The notes beneath the pieces are model-generated. The model worked only from the letters and a program-made list of their open reading frames with translations, did no database searches and was not told the origin of the DNA. The translations under genes and the position numbers were made by a program. A stretch of DNA of 64,000 bases from Tolypeutes matacus (lineage: Eukaryota; Chordata; Mammalia; Cingulata; Chlamyphoridae): positions 62,001 through 126,000 of the forward strand of contig JAKSZT010038768.1 in NCBI GenBank assembly GCA_026826555.1, given 5' to 3'. Below are positions 23,470 through 34,566 of this stretch, in pieces. Within the stretch, counting starts at the first letter, position 1, and the number at the start of each line of letters is the position of its first letter.

Positions 23470-24173
23470 CTTTATGTCCAATCTCATATTATCAATATAA
23501 TGGACAAGTGTGATGTCTTGTGGGAGGAAGAGATGATCAAGGTCCTTGTGGACAATATTATGATAGGGCTGGAGAGTTGTTATACCCCCAAGGCAGAACA
23601 GTAAAGGTATATTGCTGGCCTTGCCAGCTGAAAGCAAACTATTTCTGGTGGTCCTTATTAATGGCAATTGAGAAAACATTTTTCAGATCAATAGCTGCCT
23701 ACAAGGTACCAGGGTATGTGATGATTTGCTCAAGCAATGTTACCACATCTGGGACAATAGCTGCAATTGGAGTCATCACCTGATTAATTTTATAGTAATC
23801 TACTGTCATCTTCCAAGATCCATCTGTTTTTTACACAGGCTAAGTAGGAGAGTTGAATGGGGATGTGGTGGGAATCAGCACTCCTGATGCTTTCAAATCC
23901 TTAATGGTGGTACTGATTTCTGCAATCCTTCCATGAATCTGGTATTCATTTTGATTTACTATTTTGCTTAGTAGGAGGTGTTATAGTGGCTTCCACTTAG
24001 TCTTTCCTACCCTTAATAGTCTTTACTCCAGTGGTCAGGGACCCAATGTGGGGATTCTGCCAGTTACAGAGTATGTCTATTCTAATTATGCATACTAAAA
24101 TGTGGGAAATAGCTGCAGAATGGCTTCATGGACCCACTGGACCACTGTGAGATGTGCCTGAGCTAAAACTCCA

Positions 24174-24431
24174 TCAATCACCTGACCTCCATAAGCCCTT
24201 ACTCTGACTGGTGCACCACAGTGATGATTTAGGTCTCCTAGAATTAAGGTCACTTCTGAGCCAGTGTCTAATGATCCCTGAAATGTCTGAGCATTTCCTT
24301 GTCTCCAGTGCAGTTACCATGGTAAAATACCATAGGTCTCTTTGGGGAAAGCTGGGAGGAGGAATAACTATAAATTTTTGGCAGTGTGATATGATCCCTT
24401 CCCAAGGGGACCTGGCCTTCCCTTCATTCAA
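24174..24431 (-). pseudogene. ERV-L protease-like remnant
   Basis: Reverse-strand frame with SGIIRHWLRSDLNS, which by position and pattern appears to be the retroviral aspartic protease active-site region, with the catalytic Asp-Ser/Thr-Gly changed. It lies just upstream of the RT on the minus strand. The call depends mainly on gene order. Confidence 0.45.
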
Positions 24432-25600
24432 GGGACTCTGAATCTGAAAACTGTCTAAAGTCTGGGAATTAATTAAGGGGCTGTGACTCTCTGTTTCTGT
24501 AATTCATGTTAGGGTTTGGTTCACTCGACCTAGAACTCTTCTCCTTATACAGATCAAGCAGGACTTCAGTAGATTGCTCATTTATTTTACCTCTAGGTAC
24601 CCAATGATCTTTTAGCCAATTTCATAGGTTTATGCAACTCAGACTCTTTTGAATGCTGCTTCGAGTCTGCCTTTCATTGTGGTAGCCAAGCCTACCTTGC
24701 CTTTGGAGATTGGGTGCTGCCACTTGACTCTACTAGGCTGGGATCCAATCATTCCCATGATGTTTAAGGATTCTAGTTATGTGATAGCTGTTCCCACATT
24801 AATATCTGATCTACAGAGAAGAGCAACCATAGTGATCTTCAGGGAACATGGAATTAGTATCACAAATTTATTCCTCACAGTCCTGGTAAAAGCTGCATCC
24901 TTTGGACATTCTTAGGGTGGGTGGACTTTATCAATCCTTTCTAGCATTCCAATCTCTCTGAGCACTTTGATCCCCCCATCGACATCAGATCAGGGTAAAA
25001 TGTACATCTCAACCTCAAGTATTGGAGGCCATCTTTTGGTCCATGTTTCAGCCAGCCACCAGAACAAACTGCTAGAGACCTTTTTCACCCCTAAAACTAC
25101 AACATTGAAAACAGAATCTCTGCTTAGTGGGCCCATATCAGTAAATTCAGCCTGATACAACTTTATATTCCTTCCATCATTATACTATCCCTTTAATATC
25201 CATTCCCAGATATATTCACGTTATTTCTGTCTATATAAATGGGAAAATTCATACAATTCTTTTAGAGTATAGCATATTTCCTCATGAGTCACATTTTATA
25301 CTTTGCCTTTGGGGTCTTACTGTGATTTTAGTCTAGTTATATTTCTGGAAGAGAAGAAGGGTGGTGGGGGTGGGTATGGAGAAGAATTAGAGGTGTCTTG
25401 AAAGCCAATTAGCTCAGGGCATTCCCTTGCAGTTTCAATTGGGGAGACAAGATTAATTTCTTCAGTTGGGGATTGCATGGCAGACACCTCAGGACAGGGT
25501 GGAGGTTGGGTGATGGTTTCTTGGGGTTGGATGAGTTCCACACTCCTTGGGGCAGGCTAGATATTCTGTAGTGCAGGCTTGAGTTGGGCTTGTACCCACC

Positions 25601-26313
25601 TCAGGGCTCCATAGGTGAGGCTGGAAGCTAGGTGATATAAGCTTGACAATGTGTGGTCTCCACCTGGCCGACCATTACACATTTATGTGGCAAAGTCTCA
25701 GCAAAATTTTGGGTTTCAATATCCCCATCAATATCATTATCAACCCATGTGTTTCCATCCCATTCTCATGGTTCCACTCATTTTGAATCATTTTCTCATT
25801 TAAACAGCAGCCACTATGCAAGTTTGAGATTTTAGTTTCTATTGTAACTTTGCTATGTGTACAAAGAGAATCTGAGTCTGGTTTCAGAGATATCAAGTCA
25901 GCAGCTGCATGAAATAAAATTTTCTTTCAGAGCACACATAGTAATTTTCACATCATTCATGTAGCAATTAAGTTGCATATTTGAAGCCTTCAGCTCATGA
26001 CTTTCTTTTGTAACTGTATCCAGCATATTTAAGAAAAGCCACCCAGCATCATTGTAACTTTAAACCCCACAAAACTATATTAAGGTTTTTAAAATACTCT
26101 TACCCAAACCTTTCCCTCTTTTTAAAAAAAAAAAATTTCTTTCTTTCTTTATTTCCCCACCCCAGACCCAGATCCTTCTCTCTTATAAGCATGGAAGTGG
26201 TCCTATCCAGTGGTGATATTTTGCATATCTTTATTGTCAACTCATGCTATGGACTGTCAATGGCCTCTTAATTATTGGAAAGAGAGACAGTGCCCTTGAA
26301 TTTAGCAGAGTAG
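25601..26313. other. Nongenic DNA, possible ERV-L gag remnant
   Basis: No clear open frame. It contains a poly(A) plus TTTC-rich tract at 26,124-26,155. It lies between ERV-L pol/gag on one side and the gamma-like LTR on the other. Confidence 0.4.
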
Positions 26314-26752
26314 TGAGGCAGGTCAGAATAGGGAACTGGGAAAGGGGAAAGGGGGTCAGTGAGCACAGCATCTCAGGGGCAAGAAAAAACATTGTCAGCA
26401 GCCATCCTCAGCTATTGTGGGCAGCCAAGCTTGAGCTACTATATGTGAAACTCAGAAAATAAGTGATAACATCTTGTTTTTCCCACTGGTGGTGACAGAA
26501 CACAATGGCCCTAAACTTCTTCCTTACCAACAGAAGTCACAAGGCAAGAAGACCCTCCCATTTTATCCCTACTTAAACCTCAGCCCCAAGTCATTGGGGG
26601 TGACACTTCACTAATAAGAGAGCTCACAACCATGTCTTAATTGTGTAGTTTCATTTTGCAATAAATTCTCTGCTTGATTGCTTAATTTGTAGTGCATCCT
26701 TGAATTCTTTCTTGCAATGTTGCCAAGAACCTGGAAACCACAATCTGTAACA
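26314..26752 (+). repeat. 5' LTR of the ERV1 provirus
   Basis: 439 bp, TGAGG...TAACA. It aligns end to end with 31,719-32,162. The polyadenylation signal AATAAA is at 26,660-26,665. Many mismatches and small indels between the LTRs indicate an old insertion. Confidence 0.85.
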
Positions 26753-26844
26753 TTTCTTGACAAGCCAGCCAGAAGATAGTCTCTGGTAGCTCTCTCCACC
26801 TGAAGGGACTGGTGGGTTTTTGCCTTCTAACCAAAGCCTGCCTA

Positions 26845-26898
<54 letters not shown>

Positions 26899-28865
26899 AT
26901 TCTGAATGGGTCCCTAGCTCTGCTCCCAAAGGACATTATCTCAGTTTACTTAGAGTTCTCTGGCTCCCTCTTTGGAGGTGGTAGGGGTCAGCTCCTGTGC
27001 CATGCATATTCAACAATGCTCTGGGTGATGGGTCACACCATCCTTGAACCCTGACTGGGGACATTTCCCAAGTTGAGTAGGAGTTCAAAAGGAGTGTGGG
27101 ATTCCAGGAGATCCATCTCATCCTAAACTGATTTGGAAATCTGATTACCTCCTCCCACTCCATGAATAATAGGACACAGCACTTGCCATTTTTCTGCTCC
27201 TTTATTCATCTCCTCTGGGACTTCCATGTTCTCTCCTTATGTCTCCATTCAGAGCATGACTAGCTTATTCTATGGTGCCTTCTTCTGCTACCCCAAAGTT
27301 TTGCTCAGGATTTCTGGACCTGCTTTTGCCTCTTGGCTGACAGTAGCAGTGTTTGCAGCCAGCCCCAGCGTGGCCACATAAGAGACCCCAATCCATAGCC
27401 ATGCCCTCCCTAGTAGAATGGAAACCTTACAATCCTGCTACCTCCATTACCTCACCTGTCTGAAGCGAACCCATGTCCCTAGACATCTTGTCTTTCTCCT
27501 TGGCTCCTGAATGTCTGGTTTTGTCCCAGAACAAGGTCTCTCACTGAGACTTGAAATCACATCACAGACCTTCAATCCTTCATTCTCTAGGCATTCATTA
27601 ATTTTCTTCCCAGGCCACTTTTTAAGTCCCTCAAGGCCATCAGAGATAAAAAGGTCTCAAGCCTGCCCCTTTTCTAGGGAAGAATTTCCATAGCTTCAGT
27701 CTGGAACCTGGATCCAGATGTCTCCCAAGCCCTAAGGTGCCACGAAGATGCCTGGAAGCATGTCCTCTCTGTTCTCAGGATGCTGGGAACCAGAGTGGTA
27801 ACTCCAAATATCTCTAAGACATAATAAACTTGAGAGATTTGGTTTGGAGGCTGAAAGTTGAGTCAGGCCAAATCTAAGATGCAGGATTAGCTGACAGACT
27901 TTTTTCCTTTTCTCTCTAGAACAAAGGGTGAGACCTGTAGGATACCAGTAGACTCCCCTCTTGGATGCATTCTTAAGAACTGGATAATCTTGTCCACCAA
28001 AGGACTGAAGAAAAAGAAACTGGTTTTCTTCTGTAACACCACATGGTTGCAGTAGTGGCTTAAAGATGCCTGACAATGGCCTGCTAATGGAACCCTAAGA
28101 TTTAATGCTATTTTAGAGTTTGACCTCCTGAGTAAAAGGGAAGAGAAACAGTCAGAAATTCCATATGTCCAACTCTTCATGGCTTATATCAGAACACAGG
28201 TTCCAAAGGGTCTTCCAGATTGTGTTATACTCAGGATGGGAACCTACCCCCAGAAAAGAAGGAACCTGAAAGGAAAGAATCTGAAAAAGGGAGTGATATC
28301 TTAGATGATCCCCTCATCAGTTCTCCTACTGCATTATGACCCAGTTCACAAAGCTGAGGCCCCTTTGGACCCACCTCCACACACAGCCTCTGCACCTCAT
28401 CTTATGTACCTGGAGCTAGACCAGCAGGACTCACCATGAGGGTGACTTCATTTCACCCTATCAAAGGGCCCCAAAATTGCCTCTATCCAATAGGAGAAGT
28501 AGCAAATGATGATGCAGGAACAATTACAGTCCATGTCTTCTTCTCCCTGCACACTTAGCTCAATGTAAAAAACAGTTGGGGCAGTTGTTGGAGGACCCAA
28601 AAAATTTTATCAAGAAATTCTAACATCTAGCTCTAGATTTTGAGCTAATCTGGGGAGATGTGCATATTATCCAGGCCACATGCTACACACCTGAAAAAAA
28701 AATGCCTTATGTGGGCAGAGCCCCAGGCACATGCCAATAAAATGGTGGCCCAACAGACTCAGCAACATGCTGTGAGAGCTGTGGCAGTCCAAGATACTGA
28801 CCCTAACTAGGACATCCAAAGGAGTCATGCAGACCTAAGGAAAGGACCAAATGATAATACATTTA
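26753..28865 (+). mobile_element. ERV1 leader and gag-like region, decayed
   Basis: Sequence after the 5' LTR should hold the primer-binding site and gag. A degenerate primer site may begin at 26,753 but I cannot assign the tRNA. A (TC)n run of 47 bases sits at 26,849-26,895. Frames are short on both strands. Confidence 0.5.
26849..26895 (+). repeat. (TC)n microsatellite
   Basis: Uninterrupted TC dinucleotide, about 23 units, in the leader of the ERV1 provirus. Confidence 0.95.
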
Positions 28866-29460
28866 TTAGAAGATGTATTAGTCAGCCAAGGTGTGCTGAT
28901 GCAAAGTACCAGAAAGATGATGGTTTTTATAAAGGGTATTTATTTGGGATAAAAGCTTACAGCTACAAGGCCCTAAAGCATAAAACTCAAGGTAACATAT
29001 GAGGTATTTTCTCATCCAAAGTCTGTTGCCACATGTCAATGAAAGATGGTGGGCAATATCTGTGAGGGTTCAGTCCTCCTCTTCCTCTTTCTTTCATGGG
29101 CCCAGCTTCTTCCAGTCTCAGCTGTAGACTGGCATAGGGGTCAGCTGCTCTATTCTTTTCATCTGCAAACTATCAGGCAAATGGCTCATCTATCTTCCCA
29201 GGGCCACTGGATCCTCTTCCATGTCTATGGAGCTCCTTTCCTCTTTTCTCACATTTCTGGGTTCTCCTTGACTGAGTATCTGTATATATATATAGACCAC
29301 AAAGTGGGCAGGAACTCAAACTGAGTCACCCTAATGACACACTTGAATCAAAGCCCTAATCTTGATTTAATGAAGTAAACATAAAACCTTTGGATTTAAA
29401 ATCATTCAAAGGGTATCATGCCCAGAGGAAGAGAACAGTTTAAAAATATAGTCAATATCA
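28866..29460 (+). repeat. Unnamed interspersed repeat, copy 2
   Basis: Starts TGTATTAGTCAGCC and aligns, inverted, with 1-354. It continues further (to about 29,460, ending near AGAGGAAGAGAACAG), so the complete element is about 0.6 kb. It is inserted in the gag region of the ERV1 provirus. Confidence 0.65.
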
Positions 29461-29888
29461 TTTTTGGAATTCATAAATAATATCAAACTGTCACAGAGGA
29501 AATGAGGAAAATGCCAAAAAGTCTGTTAATTACAATAACAAGAAGTAACCCAGGAAGAAAAGGAGAGCCCTGCCCTGTTCCAAGGTTAGTGGAAGCTATG
29601 AAAAGATATACTCAGGTTAATCTAGACTCACCAGAAGGATAGATTATGTCACAAACATTTTTATTGGCCAGTCACGTACAGATATTAGAAGGAAGCTCCA
29701 AAAGCTAGCACAAGGGCCACAGACCCCAATGAATTCTCTTTTAGAATCAGCTTTTCCATCTTCAGCAGCCATAACAAGGAGCAAAATGTAAGGAGGGACA
29801 TGAAGGAAACACATCTTATAGCAGTCACCATGGTAATGGCCTGCCACCCCAGGATCATCCTGGTTTAGTATCAAAAGCATCAAGAACC

Positions 29889-29930
29889 TGCTTTAACTGT
29901 AGAGATCCTGGCCACCAGAAGAAAGACCAT
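29889..29930 (+). pseudogene. ERV1 nucleocapsid zinc knuckle, degenerate
   Basis: Codes CFNCRDPGHQKKDH, the C-X2-C-X4-H-X4-C retroviral zinc knuckle with the final Cys replaced by His. It marks the end of gag. Confidence 0.7.
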
Positions 29931-30119
29931 CCCAGATCTCTGCAGTCTCACAGGGAACCACACAGTTCCTGACCATGATGCAGGAAACCAGGCCATTGGT
30001 CTTGAAAGTGCACCAAACCCCAAAGGGGGTGCAGAACATGACTGCAGGTCCTTGTGGTAACAACTGGTGATGACTGAAGGGGCTCAGGGCAAAAAGTGGT
30101 TCCATGAACAACTCCATGG

Positions 30120-30400
30120 AACATCAACCTGGAGGAGCCCCAGGTAACCTTCGATGTGTCATGTAAGGTTATTCATTTTTTAATTGTTATGGGAGCCACC
30201 TATTCAGTTCTGACTTGTCACTCCAAACCTCCCTCTTTCCAAACCTGTCTGGTGGTAGGAGTTGACTGTAAATCTACAATTAGATCCTTTACTGAGCCTC
30301 TCCTCTGTCAAATTGGATATATAATAATGAGCCATCAATTTTTAATTGTCCAACAATGTCTTACCCCCTAATTTGGAAGGGACTTAAGTTGTACCCTGGG
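30120..30400 (+). pseudogene. ERV1 protease remnant
   Basis: Plus-strand frame around 30,156-30,371 with VMGATYSVL at about 30,187. This is the gammaretroviral protease active-site motif, but the catalytic Asp codon is changed to Val and the next residue to Met. The frame ends at a stop at 30,371. Confidence 0.7.
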
Positions 30401-30639
30401 GGCATGCATCCCATTAGTAAGAGTAAATAAAACTTCTAAGACGCCTGGAGCGAAGTGATCAAAGGAAGAATGTGGAGTCTTTTACTTGGCCATGATTCTA
30501 AATAAGCAACTAGATGCCCCAGGAAATAAGCAGTTAAGTAAATCCTACAGTCTTAGAAACCAGGATTCCTAGGCAACTCTCCACAGTACAACCAGTTTTT
30601 GTCTCTTATAACACCAACAATCCTATCCCCATAGGAAAC

Positions 30640-31000
30640 AGTATTCCATGAAGGAGGAAGCTGTCAAAGACCTCCGGCCCATGATTAAAACGTTCCTGGA
30701 GAATGGTGTTCTTGTTCCCTGTCAATCCCCTTGTAACACTCCAATGCCTCCCACCACTCTTTTTCCCCTACTTTTTTGGGCCAAGTTAATATTTTCTCCT
30801 GTAACAGTACTTTCTAGATGGCTCCTTGGCTGGTCAAACAATTTGGTATGCTGGTCACTTCTCTCTGCCTGGAGGCTAAATGCCTACTTAATCTGGTACC
30901 CCATTAACACCACAATGCTCTCCAGTACCAGAAATCCACTCAAAGCTTGGTGGCCTAAAGAAGAAAAAGTTAGAAACTCAAACATTACCCAGTAATTTTG
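30640..31000 (+). pseudogene. ERV1 reverse transcriptase start, truncated
   Basis: The frame at 30,648-30,995 begins MKEEAVKDLRPMIKTFLENG and continues VLVPCQSPCNTP. This is the N-terminal RT fingers region of gammaretroviruses. No palm motif follows before the 3' LTR, so the catalytic part of RT is deleted or unrecognisable. Confidence 0.7.
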
Positions 31001-31706
31001 GGGATGCCCTGCCAGCTCTTGTGATTCTATATTTTTAAGCACAACATATGCTGAAAAAATGCCCCCACCAAAGATGCCATGGGTATGTCATAGACAAGAA
31101 CCCCTATGGCCTTGGGCAGGGGGAGGGAAGCCAACCTTGTCTGTGATACCCAGAGAAGCATCCTGTTTCATGACCCAGGACCCAACAAGTGTATGTCATT
31201 ACTGTCTGCTAGCAGGTTAACCAGTGAGCTGGTAACTATAAATCTCAAGAGGGCTCCAGCTCACCAATAGCCTGTCTCACATTTGCTGTTACTTTAAACT
31301 ATCAAGATGGAATTTTCTTTCTTTGCAGAGATAAGGCTTACCTCTCCTACCATCCCTTTGCACAGGCTTGTTCTCACTAGCATGCATTACCCCTCAATAT
31401 ACTAGGTCCTTGAAACCTCACCCTCCCATTTCCCATATTTTTAAACCATGCAATAACTAAGAGCATCATAAAAATTCTTACTAAATTTATATCTTCAAGA
31501 TTACAAGCCTTCCAGGACAAGCTAATGTTCTGTCCAACTTCCAGCCAGTATCCAATGCTATCCTGGGAATCTCCCCTGACACTAATAGAATAACCAAAAA
31601 GTTTTATACATCTTCAGGCAGGAATGTCCCTAAGCAGATGGAAGCAGTTACAGAGGAAGAGACTTCTGACCCTCTGGAACCCTTAAGATTAAGGGTTGAA
31701 ACTCTC
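31001..31706 (+). mobile_element. ERV1 3' internal region, unassigned
   Basis: Sequence between the RT start and the 3' LTR, with no readable pol palm or env transmembrane hallmark. A short frame near 31,470-31,590 could derive from the end of env, but this is only a guess from position. Confidence 0.4.
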
Positions 31707-31718
31707 TGAGGGGGAAGT
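31707..31718 (+). promoter_or_regulatory. Polypurine tract of ERV1
   Basis: GAGGGGGAAG immediately before the 3' LTR, the position and composition expected for the plus-strand primer of retroviral DNA synthesis. Confidence 0.7.
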
Positions 31719-32162
31719 TGAGGTAGGTCAGAATAAGGAACTGGGAAAGGGGAAATGGGCAGTGAACACAACATCTCAGGGGCAAGAAAAGGCACTGTGG
31801 GCAGCCAGACCTAGATTTTGCTGGCAGATAACCCTGCGCTATTACTTGTGAAACTCAGAAAATAAGTGATAATGTCTTGTTCTGCCCAACTGGTGGGGAC
31901 AGAACACACTGGTCCTAACCCTTTCCTTAACAACTGAAGTCACAAGGCAAGAGGACTTTTTCATTTCATTCCTACCTAAACCCCAGCGTCTAGTCACTGG
32001 GGACACCTCTTTACTATAAGTGTTCCCACACTTACATCTTGAGTGTTCACTTTCACTTTTTCACTTTGCAATAAATTCTCTGCTTGCTTGCTTCATTTGT
32101 GGTGCATCCTTGAATTCTTTCTCCTGACATAGCCAAGAACCTGGAAGCCACCCCTGGTAACA
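31719..32162 (+). repeat. 3' LTR of the ERV1 provirus
   Basis: 444 bp, TGAGG...TAACA, paired with 26,314-26,752. AATAAA at 32,070-32,075. Confidence 0.85.
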
Positions 32163-32257
32163 TTTCAGAACACAATTGCAAAAAGTACCCTAAACAATTC
32201 AGAAATCCCATTTTTAAGATTCTGTTTCTTAAGAACCCCATTCTGGTTACCAAGCTG

Positions 32258-32690
32258 TATTAGTCAGGATTCTTTGGGTAAAAAGAACCAACAGCAGATA
32301 TCTGTAAATCGTATGAGATTTTATAAAATTCTCTCACACAGCCATAGGTATGCACATGTCCAAATACCACAGGGCAGGCTGCAAACCAGGGCTCCATTGA
32401 AGGTTCTTAATGAATTCCCAGGGGATGTTTGCTGTCTGATGTAGAGCTGGAAATTCTCTCCCTGAATGCTGAAATCACTTCCCCTTTTAAGGCCTTCAAC
32501 TGATTGGATGCATCATCACTCATAGCTGAAGACAATCTCATCCGTTGATTGTAGATATAATCAGCCATCTACTGAAAGAACTCAATGATATTTAAAGTCC
32601 ATGAAATGCTCTTAATTGCACTTAGTATGGTTCTTGCTTTACCAAACAACCTGGCTGAGTTGACACCTTAGCCTAACCATTACAGATGCT
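32258..32690 (+). repeat. Unnamed 430-bp interspersed repeat, copy 2
   Basis: TATTAGTCAGGATTCTTTGG to CCTAACCATTACAG. Aligns along its whole length with 19,955-20,405 in the same orientation. Confidence 0.7.
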
Positions 32691-32744
32691 AATATTCTGC
32701 TAATATTTAATGGAGAATGTTTGACAAATTGTTTATTCCATGGC

Positions 32745-32935
32745 CTTTATGGGTAGGGGAGCAGGTTGTACAGATTCCTTAGCTTGGAATTTCAGGATCC
32801 TTGTGTTTATCCATAGAAAAGCTCTAAGGTGTGCCTCTAGTTCCTTGGTTTTTGAAACCAGCTTCCCCATTTGATAATTTGTCCTAATGAGGTGTCACAT
32901 TTGGGGCATTTCTGGATGGTGGAGAATGTTGTGTA
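32745..32935 (-). pseudogene. RFPL4-like RING exon fragment (copy D)
   Basis: Read on the minus strand, the end of an RFPL4-like RING exon is visible: KLVSKTKELEAHLRAFLW followed by ILKFQ, against ELVSKTRELEPHLRTILQ and MLKFQ in copy A. The homology continues across the exon end into the intron: AAGGAATCTG and the CCCCTACCCATAAAGGCC block match AAAGAATCTA and CCCCAACCCATAAAAGGCC at 62,566-62,606. The splice donor GT is changed to CT. The 5' part of the exon (zinc ligands) is too decayed to read beyond about 32,935, and no SPRY exon follows. Intron homology shows DNA-level duplication, not retroposition. Confidence 0.75.
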
Positions 32936-33235
32936 GGGTGCCTCTAACCTCATTGGCTTTATCTAGAACTGTTGTAGTGGAACCAGAGAGGTTTTCCAAT
33001 GCAGGTTTTCTTTTGTGTTTTTTTTTTTTTTTTTTTTTGTAGAGGTACCGGCTTTTTCCTCAGTTTTTGACATAGGGAGCTTGGCAATGAGGCAAGGCAA
33101 GGGGGTCTTTCTCAGGTTTTTGGATCTATCAACCAGAGGATGATGCCACAGATGGAGGGGCCAGGGACCTGGGTTTGAGAGCACTTTCTGGTAGACACAC
33201 TGGCTAATTTTGGAACCTCAAACATGAACCCTAAA
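32936..33235. other. Nongenic DNA with T22 tract, possible SINE or retrocopy
   Basis: A T-run at 33,018-33,039 followed by about 190 bp of GC-richer sequence looks like the oligo(A) end of a minus-strand retroposed sequence. I could not identify the source. Confidence 0.4.
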
Positions 33236-34246
33236 TAAATATTCTGCCTTAGACCTTCTCACTCTTACAGGACACAATCATCATAGACTATCCCCCAAAC
33301 AGAAATTCTCAACCCTTTAAACAAAGTTTCCTAGAATACCTAGAGTCTTCTAGAATACCTAGAATATGTGCTTATTCTAGGTATTTCATGTAATCAAAAC
33401 CCTACAATATTTGTCCTTTTATATCTTGCTCATTTCACTAAACATGTGGTTCACCCATGTTGTTGCATGGATAAGGACTTCAGTAATGTTTAGAGGTGAA
33501 TAATATTTCCCTGAATGCATATATTGCATTTTGTTTGTCCATTCATCTGTAGATGTTCACTTGAGTTTCTTCTGTCTTCTATCTGTTGTGAGTAATGCTG
33601 CAATGAACATTGATGTATAAAATAACTGCTCAAGCTTTGCTTTCAATTATTTTCAATATATACCTAAACGTGGAATTGTCAGGTCACATGGTAACTTTAT
33701 GATCTACTTTTAGAGGAGCTGCCAAATTTTTTCCACAGCATCTGCACCATTGTTAATTCCCACCAACAATATCTGAGGCCTCCAAGTTCTCGTCATCCTC
33801 AATAACAGATTTTTTTAAAACTTAGTAACCATCCTTGTGGGTGTGAAATATCATTGTGGTATTGATTTACATTTCTTTGACGATCAATGAATAAGAACAG
33901 TTTTCATGATTTTAATAAGCATTTGTGTGTTTCCTTAAATACAATTTGTAATGGACATTTTCAAACACAAAAACCTATGAACAACAGTATGATAACTCAC
34001 CTATCCCAAACCCATGAATGCCTCACCTAGTTGAATGCATCAAACATGGAGCCAAGCTCATTCTATCTATATCTTCTCTGTAGTTTCTTCTTTTTGAGCT
34101 TATTTATTTTTTATATGAAAATATTATTATCAATTTATTTTAGTCAAGTTTATTGAGGTATAATTTTCATATGCTAAAATTACAGCTCTATGAGTTTTCA
34201 TCACTTTTAATATTTTAATATGTAATTTATTATTAAGATACAGATG

Positions 34247-34566
34247 AGGGGAGTGGATTTGGCTCAAGCATTTGAGCACCTGCTTCCCACATGGGAGTTC
34301 CCGGGTTTGGTTCCAAGTGCCTCAGTTTTGAAGCTGGAAGTTCAAAACTGAGGTATCAGCAAAGCTATGCTTTGCCCCAAAGGCTGTGGCATTCTGGGTC
34401 TGAGTGCCAGTGATCCTTGGTTCTTGGCTTTTCTGTCACTTGACAGTGCATATGCAGCATCTTCTTCTTTCTATTATAGCCTCTGGCGGCTGCCTGTGTG
34501 GCTGCATTCTAGTGTTTACCTGAATAATGTGCGGAGGACCAGGGTTCAGGAATTTTTTTCAGGAGA
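34247..34566 (+). mobile_element. DAS-type SINE, plus strand
   Basis: The head GGGAGTGGATTTGGCTCAAG is followed by TTTGAGCACCTGCTTCCCAC, and a B-box-like GGTTTGGTTCC lies at about 34,305-34,316. This head is characteristic of armadillo DAS SINEs as I remember them. The body after about 34,320 begins with a 13-bp inverted repeat. The 3' limit is uncertain. Confidence 0.7.

Larger units (their letters stand above)
23200..23830 (-). pseudogene. ERV-L reverse transcriptase remnant, split by U1
   Basis: On the minus strand the palm region is recognisable. A block ending in a Leu-Pro-Gly-Gly-like turn lies near 23,590, and VHYIDNMRL (about 23,490-23,520) stands where the catalytic YIDD-type motif belongs. 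The second Asp is replaced by Asn, so catalysis is lost besides the stops. The remaining RT lies beyond the U1 insertion, below 23,262. Confidence 0.7.
20600..25600 (-). mobile_element. Decayed ERV-L endogenous retrovirus
   Basis: Minus-strand retroviral pol in the order protease (about 24.2-24.4 kb), RT (23.8-23.2 kb), RNase H (22.6-22.0 kb), integrase (21.9-21.1 kb), dUTPase (21.07-20.88 kb). A dUTPase after integrase is the hallmark of the ERV-L (class III) group. All frames contain stops and frameshifts. A Pro-rich reverse-strand segment at 25,317-25,541 may be gag-derived. No paired LTRs are recognised. The element is split by a U1 snRNA retrocopy at 23,271-23,459. Confidence 0.8.
26314..32162 (+). 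mobile_element. Decayed gammaretrovirus-like (ERV1) provirus
   Basis: Two direct LTRs (26,314-26,752 and 31,719-32,162) bracket about 5.0 kb of internal sequence. Gag-end zinc knuckle, protease and the start of RT are recognisable in order on the plus strand, and a polypurine tract precedes the 3' LTR. The internal region is too short for full gag-pol-env, even before removing a 0.6-kb repeat inserted at 28,866. Most of pol and probably env are deleted. Coding frames are interrupted throughout. No target-site duplication could be fixed with confidence. Confidence 0.85.

Noticed and set aside
26812..27054. Ser/Leu repeat protein reading through the TC microsatellite, and its Arg/Glu counterpart on the other strand
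   Set aside because: Produced by translating a (TC)n run in an ERV leader; no start context or family.
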